Source of the DNA: Actinomadura citrea
Lineage (GTDB): Bacteria; Actinomycetota; Actinomycetes; Streptosporangiales; Streptosporangiaceae
NCBI RefSeq assembly: GCF_013409045.1
Contig: NZ_JACCBT010000001.1
Location: 6,014,001-6,078,000 of the forward strand
Reading direction: 5' to 3'
Length of the DNA stretch: 64,000 nt
Shown: positions 28,275 through 36,777 of the stretch, one piece after another
Numbering within the stretch: the first letter of the stretch is position 1
Layout: each line of letters opens with the position of its first letter
Position numbers and translations under genes: made by a program
Notes under the pieces: generated by a model
The model's input: only the letters and a program-made list of their open reading frames with translations
Database searches by the model: none
What the model was told of the DNA's origin: nothing

Positions 28275-29240
28275 GTGCCGATAATAACCTCGCCGCAGGA
28301 ATTCAATGTCGACGACCTTTACGTCGATCTTCGGCATGTCATCGAACGCCCGCTATACCTCAAATGCGAGGGCTTCAACTTTGCCGGTTCGGTGAAACTG
28401 AAGGCGGCCGCGGCGATGGTCGAGGCGGCCGAGCGGGACGGCGCGCTCACCCCTGACTCGATCATCGTGGAGTCGTCGTCGGGCAACCTCGGGATCGCGC
28501 TCAGCCTGATCGCCGCGAGCCGCGGCCTGCGGTTCGTGTGCGTCACCGACCCGCGCTGCAACCCGGCGTCGATGCGGGTCATGCGGGCCCTCGGCGCGGA
28601 GGTGCGCGTGGTGTCCGACCGGGACGCCAACGGCGGCTACCTCGGCGGGCGCATCGACTACGTCCGGAACCTGTGCGCGTCCGGCGGCGGGTACGTGTGG
28701 CTGAACCAGTACGCCAACCGCAACAACTGGCTGGCGCACTACCGCGGGACCGCCCCGGCGATCGACCGCGAGTTCCCCGACCTGGAGGTCCTGTTCGTCG
28801 GCGCGGGGACGACGGGGACGCTGATGGGCTGCGCCCGCTACTTCCGCGAGCACCGCCGGCCCGTCACGATCGTGGCGGTGGACGCGGTCGGCTCGGTGAC
28901 CTTCGGCGGCCTCCCCGAGCGCCGGATGGTCCCGGGCCTCGGCACCAGCAGCAAGCCGGCGCTGGTGGACGAGTCGTTCATCGACGACGTGGTGCACGTC
29001 CCCGAGACCGACACGATCCGGACCGTGCACGCGCTGGCCTCGCGCGGGTTCCTGTTCGGCGGCTCCACCGGCACCGTGGTGTCGGGCGCCTCCCGCTGGC
29101 TGGAGGCCAAGTACCCCGGCGAGGACCCCGTGGCCGTCGCCATCGCCCCCGACCTCGGCGAACGCTACCTCGATTCCCTCTACGAGGAGAACTGGCTGCG
29201 CGAACACTTCGGCGACCCGGCCGCTATCCTCGGCGACTGA
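28275..29240 (+). CDS. SbnA-like PLP synthase for 2,3-diaminopropionate
   Basis: A 321-residue protein of the cysteine-synthase fold (PLP type II). It shows the cofactor lysine in AGSVKLK (Lys41), the SSSGNLG substrate-loop motif near 70 and the glycine-rich phosphate loop GAGTTGT near 177. The closest known role is that of SbnA in staphyloferrin B synthesis, which joins O-phospho-L-serine and glutamate to N-(2-amino-2-carboxyethyl)-glutamate, the precursor of L-Dap. Its SbnB-like partner follows 28 bases downstream, and this pairing makes the Dap role much likelier than plain cysteine synthesis. The start is GTG with AGGGTGG just upstream. Confidence 0.9.
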   Translation: MPIITSPQEFNVDDLYVDLRHVIERPLYLKCEGFNFAGSVKLKAAAAMVEAAERDGALTPDSIIVESSSGNLGIALSLIAASRGLRFVCVTDPRCNPASMRVMRALGAEVRVVSDRDANGGYLGGRIDYVRNLCASGGGYVWLNQYANRNNWLAHYRGTAPAIDREFPDLEVLFVGAGTTGTLMGCARYFREHRRPVTIVAVDAVGSVTFGGLPERRMVPGLGTSSKPALVDESFIDDVVHVPETDTIRTVHALASRGFLFGGSTGTVVSGASRWLEAKYPGEDPVAVAIAPDLGERYLDSLYEENWLREHFGDPAAILGD

Positions 29241-29268
29241 TCATCTACAGGAATACGGAGTTCCGCAC

Positions 29269-30294
29269 ATGACGCAGGCCCCAACGTTCGCCGTGGTCTC
29301 CGGCGCCCAGGTCCACGAGGCGGTCGCCGGGCGCGAGGCGGAGGTCACCCGGATGGTCGAGGCGGCCTACCGGCTGCACGGCGAGGGCCTGACGGTCAAC
29401 CCCGACTCCTACTTCCTGCGCTTCCCCGACCGCCCGTCCGACCGGATCATCGCCCTGCCCGCCTCGGTCAAGGGCGGCGTCGGCGTGCACGGCATCAAGT
29501 GGATCTCCAGCTTCCCGGGCAACGTGGCGAGCGGCGTCCCGCGCGCGTCGGCCGTGCTGATCCTCAACGACGCCGAGACGGGCTACCCGTTCGCGTGCCT
29601 GGAGAGCTCCATCATCTCCGCCGCCCGCACCGCCGCGTCCGCCGCGCTGGCCGCCGCGGCCCTCGCCGACCGCCGCGGCGGGCGCCCCCGCCGGATCGGC
29701 TTCGTGGGCGTCGGCCTCATCGCCCGCTACATCCACACCTACCTGGCGGGCAACGGCTTCACCTTCGACGAGCTCGGCGTCCACGACCTGTCACGCGAGC
29801 ACGCCGAGGGCTTCCAGGGCTACCTGGAGCGCACCGAGAAGGGCGCGATCACGATCCACGACTCGGCCGAGTCGCTGATCCGCTCGTCCGACCTGGTCGT
29901 CTTCGCGACCGTCGCGGGCGAACCGCACGTCACCGACCCGGGCTGGTTCGCGCACAACCCCCTCGTCCTGCACGTGTCGCTGCGCGACCTCTCCCCCGAG
30001 ATCATCCTGTCGTCGTACAACGTCGTGGACGACGTCGAGCACTGCCTGAAGGCCAACACGTCCCCGCACCTGGCCGAGCAGCGGGTCGGCCACCGCGACT
30101 TCGTCGCCGGGACCCTGTACGACGTCCTGTCGGGCACGACGGCCCCGCCCGCCGACAAGCCGGTCGTCTTCTCGCCGTTCGGCCTCGGCGTCCTGGACCT
30201 GGCCGTGGCGAAGTACGTCTACGACCGGGTCGCGTCGTCGGGCGCGCTGAACACCGTCCCCGGCTTCTTCCACGAGATGAAGCGCTACGGCTGA
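29269..30294 (+). CDS. SbnB-like NAD-dependent dehydrogenase (Dap synthesis)
   Basis: A 341-residue member of the ornithine cyclodeaminase / mu-crystallin family, with the Rossmann motif GFVGVGLIARYIH near residue 143 and the family hallmark KWISSFPGN near 78. In the SbnA/SbnB pathway this enzyme oxidatively cleaves the SbnA product to L-2,3-diaminopropionate and 2-oxoglutarate. It has a GGAG ribosome site 8 bases before the ATG and is co-transcribed with the SbnA-like gene. The last 10 bases overlap the convergent NmrA-like gene. Together the pair indicates that the cluster makes its own Dap. Confidence 0.9.
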   Translation: MTQAPTFAVVSGAQVHEAVAGREAEVTRMVEAAYRLHGEGLTVNPDSYFLRFPDRPSDRIIALPASVKGGVGVHGIKWISSFPGNVASGVPRASAVLILNDAETGYPFACLESSIISAARTAASAALAAAALADRRGGRPRRIGFVGVGLIARYIHTYLAGNGFTFDELGVHDLSREHAEGFQGYLERTEKGAITIHDSAESLIRSSDLVVFATVAGEPHVTDPGWFAHNPLVLHVSLRDLSPEIILSSYNVVDDVEHCLKANTSPHLAEQRVGHRDFVAGTLYDVLSGTTAPPADKPVVFSPFGLGVLDLAVAKYVYDRVASSGALNTVPGFFHEMKRYG

Positions 30295-31190
30295 CGCCCG
30301 GTCGCGTGCACCGCGGGCTTGAGGACTTCCTCGCACCACTGCCGGAAGGTGGTCGGAGTGTCGATCACGTGCCGGGGTGTGCGGACGATCGCGTCGTCCA
30401 GGCCGCTCTCCTTGGCCGCCAGCATGTCGAGCATGCTCTGGACCATGGCGCCGGACATGCCTCGGGCGGTGAGCCGCTCCGTGAGGGCCTGGGCGGGGAT
30501 CTGCTCGTACTGGACCGAGGTCCCGAGAACGTCGGAGATGACGGCGGCGATGTCGTTGTAGGACAGGTTCTCGGGGCCCAGCAGGGGGATCTCTTCCTGG
30601 CCGGTCCACGTGGTGTCGAGCAGCAGGCGGGCGGCGACGGCCGCGATGTCCCGCGTGGCGACGACGCGCAGCTCGCGGTCCGGAGGGATCACGTCGAAGA
30701 ACAGGCCCTGCTCCTTGATCGTCCGGAGCTGCCGGAGCACGTTGTCCATGAAACCGGCCGCGGTCAGCGCGCGAAAGGCGACCCCGGTGCCGGCGATCAG
30801 GTCGTCCATGGCCAGCGACGCGGTCACGTGCCCGGCCCTGCCCGCCTGGGGGGTGCCGCGGCCGAGGGCACTGACGTCCACGACGCGCTCGACCCCGAGG
30901 CCGCGCATCGCCTCCGCCGCCGGCCTGGTGAAGCCCACGAACGACTCGTCCACGTCGGCGGCGCGGGGATCGGAGGGCAGCAGCCAGAACACGGCGTCGG
31001 CTCCGTCGAAGGCCTGGGCGACGACCCGGGCGTCGCCGTGCGACCCTTGGACGACCTCGACACGTTCCCGCACGTCGGCGGGCAGCCTCGCCGGATCGCG
31101 CGCGATGACGCGGACCGGCTCGCCGGCCGCGAGCACGTGGTCGACGACCTGATGCCCGATGTTCCCGGTGGGGGCGGTAATGACGATCAT
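30285..31190 (-). CDS. NmrA-like NAD(P)-binding protein
   Basis: A 301-residue atypical short-chain dehydrogenase of the NmrA / SDR5 kind. It has the N-terminal dinucleotide motif TAPTGNIG (residues 5-12), VDVSALG near 102 and a C-terminal substrate region; the active-site Tyr-x-x-x-Lys of classical SDRs is not evident, as expected for NmrA types. These proteins are redox sensors or quinone/NADPH reductases. The ATG has GGAGGG 5 bases upstream. It is divergent from a TetR regulator, which probably controls it. It is unlikely to belong to the peptide pathway. Confidence 0.85.
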   Translation of the reverse strand: MIVITAPTGNIGHQVVDHVLAAGEPVRVIARDPARLPADVRERVEVVQGSHGDARVVAQAFDGADAVFWLLPSDPRAADVDESFVGFTRPAAEAMRGLGVERVVDVSALGRGTPQAGRAGHVTASLAMDDLIAGTGVAFRALTAAGFMDNVLRQLRTIKEQGLFFDVIPPDRELRVVATRDIAAVAARLLLDTTWTGQEEIPLLGPENLSYNDIAAVISDVLGTSVQYEQIPAQALTERLTARGMSGAMVQSMLDMLAAKESGLDDAIVRTPRHVIDTPTTFRQWCEEVLKPAVHATGRQP

Positions 31191-31261
31191 GGCTTCCCTC
31201 CAACGGCTGCCACGGCATTAAGTAAACTCAACCGTACCGTTTATTTTCGAGGACGCAACCG
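31191..31261. promoter_or_regulatory. Divergent promoter, NmrA-like / TetR
   Basis: A 71-bp region less GC-rich than its flanks, with a tandem ACCGT-ACCGT embedded in AT-rich sequence around 31230-31245. This is a likely operator area for the adjacent TetR regulator acting on both genes. Confidence 0.4.
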
Positions 31262-31900
31262 ATGAGTGCAGCAGGCGCATCCCCCACGCGGGGCCGGCAG
31301 CGACGCGGTGAGGAGCTGCGGCGCCACATCCTGCTGGTGGCCAAGGACGTGTTCCTGGAGACCGGCTACGAACGGGCGTCGATGGACACCGTCGCCACGC
31401 GCGCCGGGACGTCCAAGCGGTCGCTGTACGCGCATTTCGAGAGCAAGGACAAGCTGTTCCTCGCCGTCATGGACTGGGTCCGCGAGCTGTATCTGGGCAG
31501 GCTGAAGACCCCGGACGCGTACGCCGAAGACCCGGCTGAGGCGGTCACGCTGTTCTGCGGGCGCTTCCTGCAGCTGATGGCGTGGGAACCCCAGGTGCGG
31601 ACCTGCCGGCTCTGCATCGCCGAAGCCGAGCGCCTGCCCGGCAGTTCGAGCGCGTACTTCGACGCCATCTTCGCCAGCACCCAGGAGCGCCTCACCGGCT
31701 ACCTGGCCGAGCACCACGTCCTGGACGCCGCGGCCCTCGCCGAGGACCTGCTCGCCCGGACGGTGCTCCCCCGCCTGTTCCGCACGCTCCTCAACGTCGA
31801 AGGCCCGAGCAGGGACGAGCCCGGCGAGGAGGCCCTGCCCGCAGCCGTGGACCTTCCCGCGATCCGCCGCCTGGTGTCGGCGGCCCTGCAGGGAGGTTAG
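31262..31900 (+). CDS. TetR-family regulator
   Basis: A 212-residue TetR/AcrR-type repressor. The N-terminal helix-turn-helix spans about residues 20-65 (MDTVATRAGTSKRSLYAHF, then ESKDKLF), and the all-helical rest would bind a ligand. The C-terminal part resembles the TetR domain found in AcrR/RutR-like proteins. The ATG has GAGGA 8 bases upstream. It is divergent from the NmrA-like gene and probably represses it and itself. The ligand is unknown. Confidence 0.88.
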   Translation: MSAAGASPTRGRQRRGEELRRHILLVAKDVFLETGYERASMDTVATRAGTSKRSLYAHFESKDKLFLAVMDWVRELYLGRLKTPDAYAEDPAEAVTLFCGRFLQLMAWEPQVRTCRLCIAEAERLPGSSSAYFDAIFASTQERLTGYLAEHHVLDAAALAEDLLARTVLPRLFRTLLNVEGPSRDEPGEEALPAAVDLPAIRRLVSAALQGG

Positions 31901-31978
31901 GCGCCGGCCGTGCGGCTGGAGTCGAGCGCCGCGGTCGGCGCCCTCGTCCCCGTCGACGGCGGCTGGACCGCCCAGTGA
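31901..31978 (+). pseudogene. C-terminal remnant of a short-chain dehydrogenase
   Basis: Directly after the TetR stop, one frame reads VGALVPVDGGWTAQ and then a stop. This is the characteristic C-terminus of classical short-chain dehydrogenases (TGxxxPVDGGW). No start or Rossmann domain precedes it, so it is the tail of a deleted gene. It marks a past deletion between the TetR and methyltransferase genes. Confidence 0.75.
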
Positions 31979-31991
31979 TCCGCGAGCCCGG

Positions 31992-32798
31992 CTAGGGCTT
32001 GCGGCCGACGGCGGCGTACATGTTGGTGGCGGTGTCGGGGAGGACCGGGGCACCGGGTGCGGGGCGCCAGCGCGGCATCGGGACGACGCCCGGGTCGAGG
32101 AGCTCCAGCCCGGCGAAGAGGCGCTCCACTTCGGCGTGGTCCCGCAGGTACATGGGGATGCCGCTGCTGGTGTAGTCATCGGCGAGCCGCCGCGACTCGG
32201 GGGCGAGGTCGCCGGTGGGGATGGTGACGGCGAGGCAGCTGCCGGGGGCGAGGGGGGCGACGAGCGCCTCCACCAGGCCCGCGGCGTCCTCCACGAACTG
32301 GAGCATGGCGATCACGGTCAGCGCGACCGGCCGGGAGAGGTCGAGGACGTCGCGCAGCGCCGGATCGTTGTGGAGCGTTTCAGGGGACCGCATGTCGGCC
32401 TCGATGTACGCCGTGCGGCCCTCGGGCGTGCTGGTCAGCAGCGCACGCGCGTGGGCCAGGACGATCGGGTCATTGTCGACATAGACGATCCGCGCGTCCG
32501 GCGCCACCTCCTGGACCACCTCGTGCAGGTTCGGCGAGGAGGGGATGCCGGTCCCGACGTCGATGAACTGCCGCACGCCCAGCTCGGCGAGGTGGCGACC
32601 CATCCGCTGCATGCAGGCCCGGTTGGCGATCATCGAGGTGCGCAGCCCCGGCCAGTTCGCCAGCACCGTGGCCGCGGTCTCCCGGTCGGCGGCGTAGTTG
32701 TCCTTGCCGCCGATGATGTAGTCGTAGACCCTCGCCGAGTGCGGCCTGTCGGTCTGCAGGTCCGCTTCGGCGGGCCGGCCCTGTGGAACGTCCGGCAT
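31992..32798 (-). CDS. SAM-dependent methyltransferase, DUF574 / SAV2177 type
   Basis: 268 residues. It matches the actinobacterial DUF574 methyltransferase family: the N-terminal SARVYDYIIGGKDNYAADR signature near 20-40, FIDVGTGIP near 78 as the SAM-binding loop, YVDNDPIVLAHA with the acidic residue that binds SAM ribose, and a late MYAAVGRKP. These paralogues are abundant in streptomycetes and relatives and their substrates are mostly unknown. The ATG at 32798 has only a weak ribosome site. It is transcribed alone. Confidence 0.85.
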   Translation of the reverse strand: MPDVPQGRPAEADLQTDRPHSARVYDYIIGGKDNYAADRETAATVLANWPGLRTSMIANRACMQRMGRHLAELGVRQFIDVGTGIPSSPNLHEVVQEVAPDARIVYVDNDPIVLAHARALLTSTPEGRTAYIEADMRSPETLHNDPALRDVLDLSRPVALTVIAMLQFVEDAAGLVEALVAPLAPGSCLAVTIPTGDLAPESRRLADDYTSSGIPMYLRDHAEVERLFAGLELLDPGVVPMPRWRPAPGAPVLPDTATNMYAAVGRKP

Positions 32799-32828
32799 AT
32801 CCGGTACCCGCCTTCGCTCGTGCCTCCA

Positions 32829-32855
32829 GATCCGTGATCACTCTAATTCCGGATC
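32829..32855. promoter_or_regulatory. Inverted repeat upstream of the methyltransferase
   Basis: GATCCG (32829-32834) and CGGATC (32850-32855) are inverted arms with a 15-bp spacer, and GTGATCAC (32834-32841) is itself palindromic. It lies in the 171-bp region between divergent genes. It may be an operator; nothing else is evident in the region. Confidence 0.3.
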
Positions 32856-32969
32856 GCACGAACGGCCCCGGTTTCCGCCCCACCCGACCGGACCGCCATC
32901 GCCTCCGGTGCGGACGGCTCGCCGGTTCCGGCGTAGGGCGCCGGGCCTCGTGCGGGACTGAGAACGACC

Positions 32970-33233
32970 GTGAGTGGGCACGGTCTGTCTATGGATGAGC
33001 GAGATGTTCCGCGTGGGGACGTGCAGGAGCTGTCGGACTTCGAGTTGGTCGTGTACGAGACGGTGGCGGAGATCGACAAGGAGCGCGGCGCGGCGGACTT
33101 CGAGACGATCGGGGCTCTCGTGGACGCGCCCGAGGAGGATCTGTGGGCCGCGCTCGGCCACCTCGTGTCGATCAACCATCTGCACTCGACGAGCAAGGGG
33201 TACGTCCTCGGCCCGCACGACTGGGCGCCCTGA
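32970..33233 (+). CDS. Small protein, winged-helix-like
   Basis: 87 residues, or 80 if the ATG at 32991 is used instead of the GTG at 32970. It is acidic and helical with a pattern typical of small winged-helix domains: ELVVYETVAEID, then a helix-turn-helix-like FETIGALVDAPEEDLWAALG and a hairpin-like STSKGYVLG. I do not recognise a family. Codon use is that of a real high-GC gene (G/C third positions). It lies alone between the methyltransferase and acyl-CoA dehydrogenase genes. Confidence 0.6.
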   Translation: MSGHGLSMDERDVPRGDVQELSDFELVVYETVAEIDKERGAADFETIGALVDAPEEDLWAALGHLVSINHLHSTSKGYVLGPHDWAP

Positions 33234-33324
33234 CGGTCCCGGTGGATGGGAAAGGCCCGGAGGCGGCGGCGGGCGCGCGGCACGATGATCCGGTAGGCCT
33301 GGGACACGTGTGGGAGGACGCCCG

Positions 33325-34422
33325 ATGAAGCTCGTCGTCACCGAGGAACAGCGGGAGCTGCGGGACGCGCTGCGGCGCTTCTTCGCCGACCGGTCCCCCG
33401 GCGCTGAGGTGCGGCGGCTCATGGAGACGGCCGAGGGCTACGACCCCAAGGTGTGGCGCCAGATGGCCGAGCAGCTCGGGCTGCAGGGCCTCGCGATCGC
33501 CGAGGACCACGGCGGCGCCGGGTTCGGGGTGCGGGAGCTGGCCGTGGTGTTCGAGGAGATGGGGCGGGCCGTCGTGTGCGCCCCCTTCCTCGCGACGATC
33601 ACGGCCGCGGCGGCGCTGGAGGCCGGGGAGGGCGGGCACGACCTGCTGCCCGGCCTCGCGGACGGGTCAGTGATCGCGACGCTCGCGGTGGCCGAGGACG
33701 ACGGGTCCTGGGACCCCGGTTCGGTGCGGGCAGCGTTCGAGGGCGGCGTGCTGCGGGGGACGAAGAACTTCGTCCTGGACGGGCACGTCGCCGACCTGGT
33801 CCTCGTGGCCGCCCAAGGCGAGGACGGGGTCGGGGTCTACGCCGTCGAGGACGCGGCGGGCCTCGTCCGGCAGGCCCTCCCGACGCTCGACCAGACGCGG
33901 AGGCTGGCGCGGATCGAGCTGGACGGGGTTCCGGCGCGCAGGGTCGGCGGCCCGGAGGCGCTGGCGCGGGCCCTGGACGTCGCGGCCGTGGCGCTGGCGG
34001 CCGAGCAGCTCGGCGGGGCGCAGCGGACCCTGGACATGACGGTCGAGTACGCGAAGGTGCGGCACCAGTTCGGGCGGCCGATCGGGTCGTTCCAGGCGGT
34101 CAAGCACCGGTGCGCCGACATGTTCGTGCTGGTGGAGTCGGCGCGGTCGGCCGTGCTGAACGCGGCGGCCGCCGCGGACGAGAGCCCGGACGAGCTGCCC
34201 GCCGCCGCCGCGTTGGCCCAGGCGTACTGCTCGGAGTCCTTCTTCCACACGGCGGGCGAGGCGATCCAGCTGCACGGCGGCATCGGGTTCACCTGGGAGC
34301 ACGACGCGCACCTGTACTTCAAGCGGGCGCAGTCGTCCCGGGAGCTGTTCGGTTCGCCGGACCGGCACCGCGAGCGCCTGGCCGCCCTCGCCGGGCTCAC
34401 GGGTGCAGCCGCAACCCCTTGA
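33325..34422 (+). CDS. Acyl-CoA dehydrogenase family protein
   Basis: A 365-residue flavoprotein dehydrogenase with the three-part acyl-CoA dehydrogenase fold: helical N-terminus, beta domain around 120-220, and C-terminal helical domain with the VRHQFGRPIGSFQAVKH segment and IQLHGGIGFTWEHDAHLYFKRA, a highly conserved FAD-contact region. It would oxidise an acyl-CoA at the alpha-beta position, in fatty acid, sterol or branched-chain catabolism. I chose the ATG at 33325 because GGAGG lies 7 bases upstream. The 3' end overlaps the convergent DUF2000 gene by 26 bases. The substrate is not evident. Confidence 0.9.
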   Translation: MKLVVTEEQRELRDALRRFFADRSPGAEVRRLMETAEGYDPKVWRQMAEQLGLQGLAIAEDHGGAGFGVRELAVVFEEMGRAVVCAPFLATITAAAALEAGEGGHDLLPGLADGSVIATLAVAEDDGSWDPGSVRAAFEGGVLRGTKNFVLDGHVADLVLVAAQGEDGVGVYAVEDAAGLVRQALPTLDQTRRLARIELDGVPARRVGGPEALARALDVAAVALAAEQLGGAQRTLDMTVEYAKVRHQFGRPIGSFQAVKHRCADMFVLVESARSAVLNAAAAADESPDELPAAAALAQAYCSESFFHTAGEAIQLHGGIGFTWEHDAHLYFKRAQSSRELFGSPDRHRERLAALAGLTGAAATP

Positions 34423-34807
34423 GGACCTTGTCCACGCCGTTCTTCGGGCCGTGGACGGCGAACCCGACCAGGGGCATCTCCTCGGCGGCGACGGCCCGGA
34501 CGGTCGCGCGGTTCGCCTCGTCGTGGCCCGTCTTGAACATGTCCTCGATGTAGACGGCGGTGTCCATCTCCCGGGCGAGGGCGCGCGCGTGGGCCGTTGA
34601 GATCGCCTCGGTCCCCGCCTCGTAGACCAGGACGGGCTGCCGGAACATCGCCAGGTAGGTGTTGCCGGACGCGTCCTCGTAGGGCTCGCCGAGGATGCCG
34701 GGAACGCCGCCCGCGACGGCGCCGGCGAGGAACGCGGTGACGTTGAGGCGCTGCCAGGCGGCCAGGTCGTCGCGGACCACGATCCCGATCTTGGTGTCGA
34801 AACGCAT
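34397..34807 (-). CDS. DUF2000 family protein
   Basis: 136 residues matching DUF2000: N-terminal FDTKIGIVVRDDLAAWQRLNV, central FRQPVLVYEAG and a C-terminal NGVDKVLKGLRL. The family is a small alpha/beta protein related to peptidyl-tRNA hydrolase type 2, of unknown function. It is divergent from an AraC regulator, a pairing that recurs in actinobacteria and suggests the regulator controls it. The ATG at 34807 is the first in-frame start that fits the family. Confidence 0.88.
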   Translation of the reverse strand: MRFDTKIGIVVRDDLAAWQRLNVTAFLAGAVAGGVPGILGEPYEDASGNTYLAMFRQPVLVYEAGTEAISTAHARALAREMDTAVYIEDMFKTGHDEANRATVRAVAAEEMPLVGFAVHGPKNGVDKVLKGLRLHP

Positions 34808-34870
34808 GCGGTCCAGCCTGCCCCGGCCCGGCCCCGACGTCTTGAACGCTCGTGCGCCAGACTGGGAGGC

Positions 34871-35677
34871 GTGGACTGGAGCAGGTACTGGCGGTCGCCC
34901 GACCGTCCCCTGGAGGCGATGCACGCCCACTTCGAGCGGCACGCCTACCACCGGCACAGCCACGAGACGTACTCGTTCGGCGTCACCGAGGACGGCTTCC
35001 AGGCGTTCCGGTGCCGGGGCGGGGCCCACACGAGCGCGGCCGGGATGGTCATCGCGTTCAACCCCGACGACCCGCACGACGGCCACGCCGCCGACGAGCT
35101 CGGCTTCACCTACCGCATCGTCCACATCGGCGCCGGGCTGATCTCGGACGTGCTCGCCGACATCGCGGCGCGCCCGGTCGGGCTGCCGCTGTTCGACTCG
35201 CCCGTCGTGCCGGACCCCGCCCTGGCCGGGGCCCTGCGCGGGCTGCACGCGGCGCTGCTCGGCGGCGCCCCGGCCCTGCGCCGCGACGAGCTGCTGACCG
35301 CGGCCGTCGGGACGCTGGTCGACCGGGCCGCCACGCGGCGGCTGCGCGCGACGCCCGCCGGCGGCTTCGTCGAGCGGGCCCGGCGGCGCCTTGAGGAGTC
35401 CTACACCGACGACATCGGCGCCGACGCGCTGGCGGAGGCGGCGGGGTGCAGCCGGTTCGCGCTGTACCGGGGGTTCCGGCGGGAGTACGGGATGGCGCCG
35501 AGCGACTACCAGCGCCAGCTCCGCCTCCGCGCGGCGCGCCGCCTGCTCGCCTGTGGCGACGCGATCGGGGACGTGGCGGCCCGCACCGGTTTCGCCGACC
35601 AGAGCCATCTGACGCGCTGGTTCGTGCGCTGCTACGGCGTGACCCCTGGTGGTTACCGCGACGCTTGCACGGGTTAG
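34871..35677 (+). CDS. AraC-family regulator
   Basis: 268 residues. The N-terminal cupin-like sensor carries HAYHRHSHETYSFGV near 28-42 (histidine-rich AraC arm), and the C-terminal 100 residues contain the two helix-turn-helix motifs of AraC (LAEAAGCSRFALYRGFRREYG near 195 and IGDVAARTGFADQSHLTRWF near 235). The start is GTG at 34871; an ATG at 34919 is possible but would cut into the sensor. It is divergent from the DUF2000 gene and probably controls it. The effector is unknown. Confidence 0.9.
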   Translation: MDWSRYWRSPDRPLEAMHAHFERHAYHRHSHETYSFGVTEDGFQAFRCRGGAHTSAAGMVIAFNPDDPHDGHAADELGFTYRIVHIGAGLISDVLADIAARPVGLPLFDSPVVPDPALAGALRGLHAALLGGAPALRRDELLTAAVGTLVDRAATRRLRATPAGGFVERARRRLEESYTDDIGADALAEAAGCSRFALYRGFRREYGMAPSDYQRQLRLRAARRLLACGDAIGDVAARTGFADQSHLTRWFVRCYGVTPGGYRDACTG

Positions 35678-35683
35678 GGAAGA

Positions 35684-36691
35684 ATGCCGCCCATGAGACG
35701 GGCGAGCGGGGCGATGTTCGGGCTGGCGTACGGGGACGCGCTGGGCGCGCCCACCGAGTTCCTCACCATGGAGCAGATCCACCGGCGGTTCGGTGAGCAC
35801 GGCCCCACGCAGCTCGACGGCGACCCTGCGCTCGTCACCGACGACACCCAGATGGCGATCGCGGTCGGGCTCGGACTGCTGGACGCCCTGGCGAATCCTC
35901 CGTTCACCCCCGATCTGATCACGCCCATGTGGCGGCGGCGCTTCGTCGACTGGCTCAACAGCCCCGACAACGACCGCGCGCCGGGGAACACCTGCCTGCG
36001 CGCGTGCCGGAACCTGGCCGCCGGGGAATCCTGGGTGGAGGCCACCGTGGCGGGCTCCAAGGGCTGCGGCGCGAACATGCGCGTCGCGCCGGTCGGCCTG
36101 GCCCCGGGCTTGTCGGACGAGACGCGCGCCGGGGCGTCGCAGCTCCAGGCCGCTCTCACGCACGGGCATCCGACCGGGCTCGCGGCGAGCGAGCTGACGG
36201 CGTTCGCCGTCCGGTGGCTGGCCGACGGCATGGCCCCGTCCGACCTGCCCGCCGCGCTCCGGGCCCGCTGCCGCGACCAGCGCGCCGTCTACCACGAGCG
36301 CTGGCTCGGCACCCTGTGGCAGCAGCCCGGCATGGACACCCCCGAGACGTTCATCGCCCGGGGCTGGGACGAGTGCCTGGCCGTCCTCGACCGACTGGAC
36401 GAGGCCGTCGAGCGCGGAGACCGGACGTCCGACCCCTGCGCGGCCACGGGCGCGGGCTGGGTCGCCGAGGAGGCCCTCGCCACCGGCCTGCTGTGCTTCC
36501 TGCTCTTCCCGGAGGAGCCGGTCGGGGCGATCCGGCGCGGCGCCGCCAGCTCGGGCGACTCCGACTCGATCGCGTGCCTGGCCGGCGCGTTCGCCGGCGC
36601 TCACCTCGGCATGGACGCCTGGCCGGGCGAGTGGTCCGCCCGCATCGAGTACGCCGCCGACCTCGCGAGGCTCGGCGGGGCCTGGGACTGA
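35684..36691 (+). CDS. ADP-ribosylglycohydrolase family protein
   Basis: 335 residues. It shows the DraG/ARH fold signatures: GLAYGDALGAPTEF near 15, VTDDTQMAIA near 50 (metal-binding DDT) and the late SSGDSDSIACLAGAFAGA (second metal site). These dinuclear-metal enzymes remove ADP-ribose from proteins, nucleic acids or small molecules. It starts 6 bases after the AraC stop; ATG at 35684 or 35693 are both possible. It is probably co-transcribed with the AraC gene, but a functional link is not shown. Confidence 0.9.
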   Translation: MPPMRRASGAMFGLAYGDALGAPTEFLTMEQIHRRFGEHGPTQLDGDPALVTDDTQMAIAVGLGLLDALANPPFTPDLITPMWRRRFVDWLNSPDNDRAPGNTCLRACRNLAAGESWVEATVAGSKGCGANMRVAPVGLAPGLSDETRAGASQLQAALTHGHPTGLAASELTAFAVRWLADGMAPSDLPAALRARCRDQRAVYHERWLGTLWQQPGMDTPETFIARGWDECLAVLDRLDEAVERGDRTSDPCAATGAGWVAEEALATGLLCFLLFPEEPVGAIRRGAASSGDSDSIACLAGAFAGAHLGMDAWPGEWSARIEYAADLARLGGAWD

Positions 36692-36710
36692 CCCGGCGAG
36701 AGCACCGCTC

Positions 36711-36747
36711 TTGACTTCCCTCCGCCCAAAAGCTAATCTTCTTAGCT
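36711..36747 (+). promoter_or_regulatory. Sigma70-type promoter with overlapping palindrome
   Basis: TTGACT (36711-36716) and TAATCT (36734-36739) are spaced by exactly 17 bp. The inverted repeat AGCTAA-tcttc-TTAGCT (36731-36747) covers the -10, so a repressor bound there would block transcription. It drives the alpha/beta hydrolase gene at 36778. Confidence 0.8.
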
Positions 36748-36777
36748 ATAGGGCTACAGAGTTTTAAGGAGCGCGCG

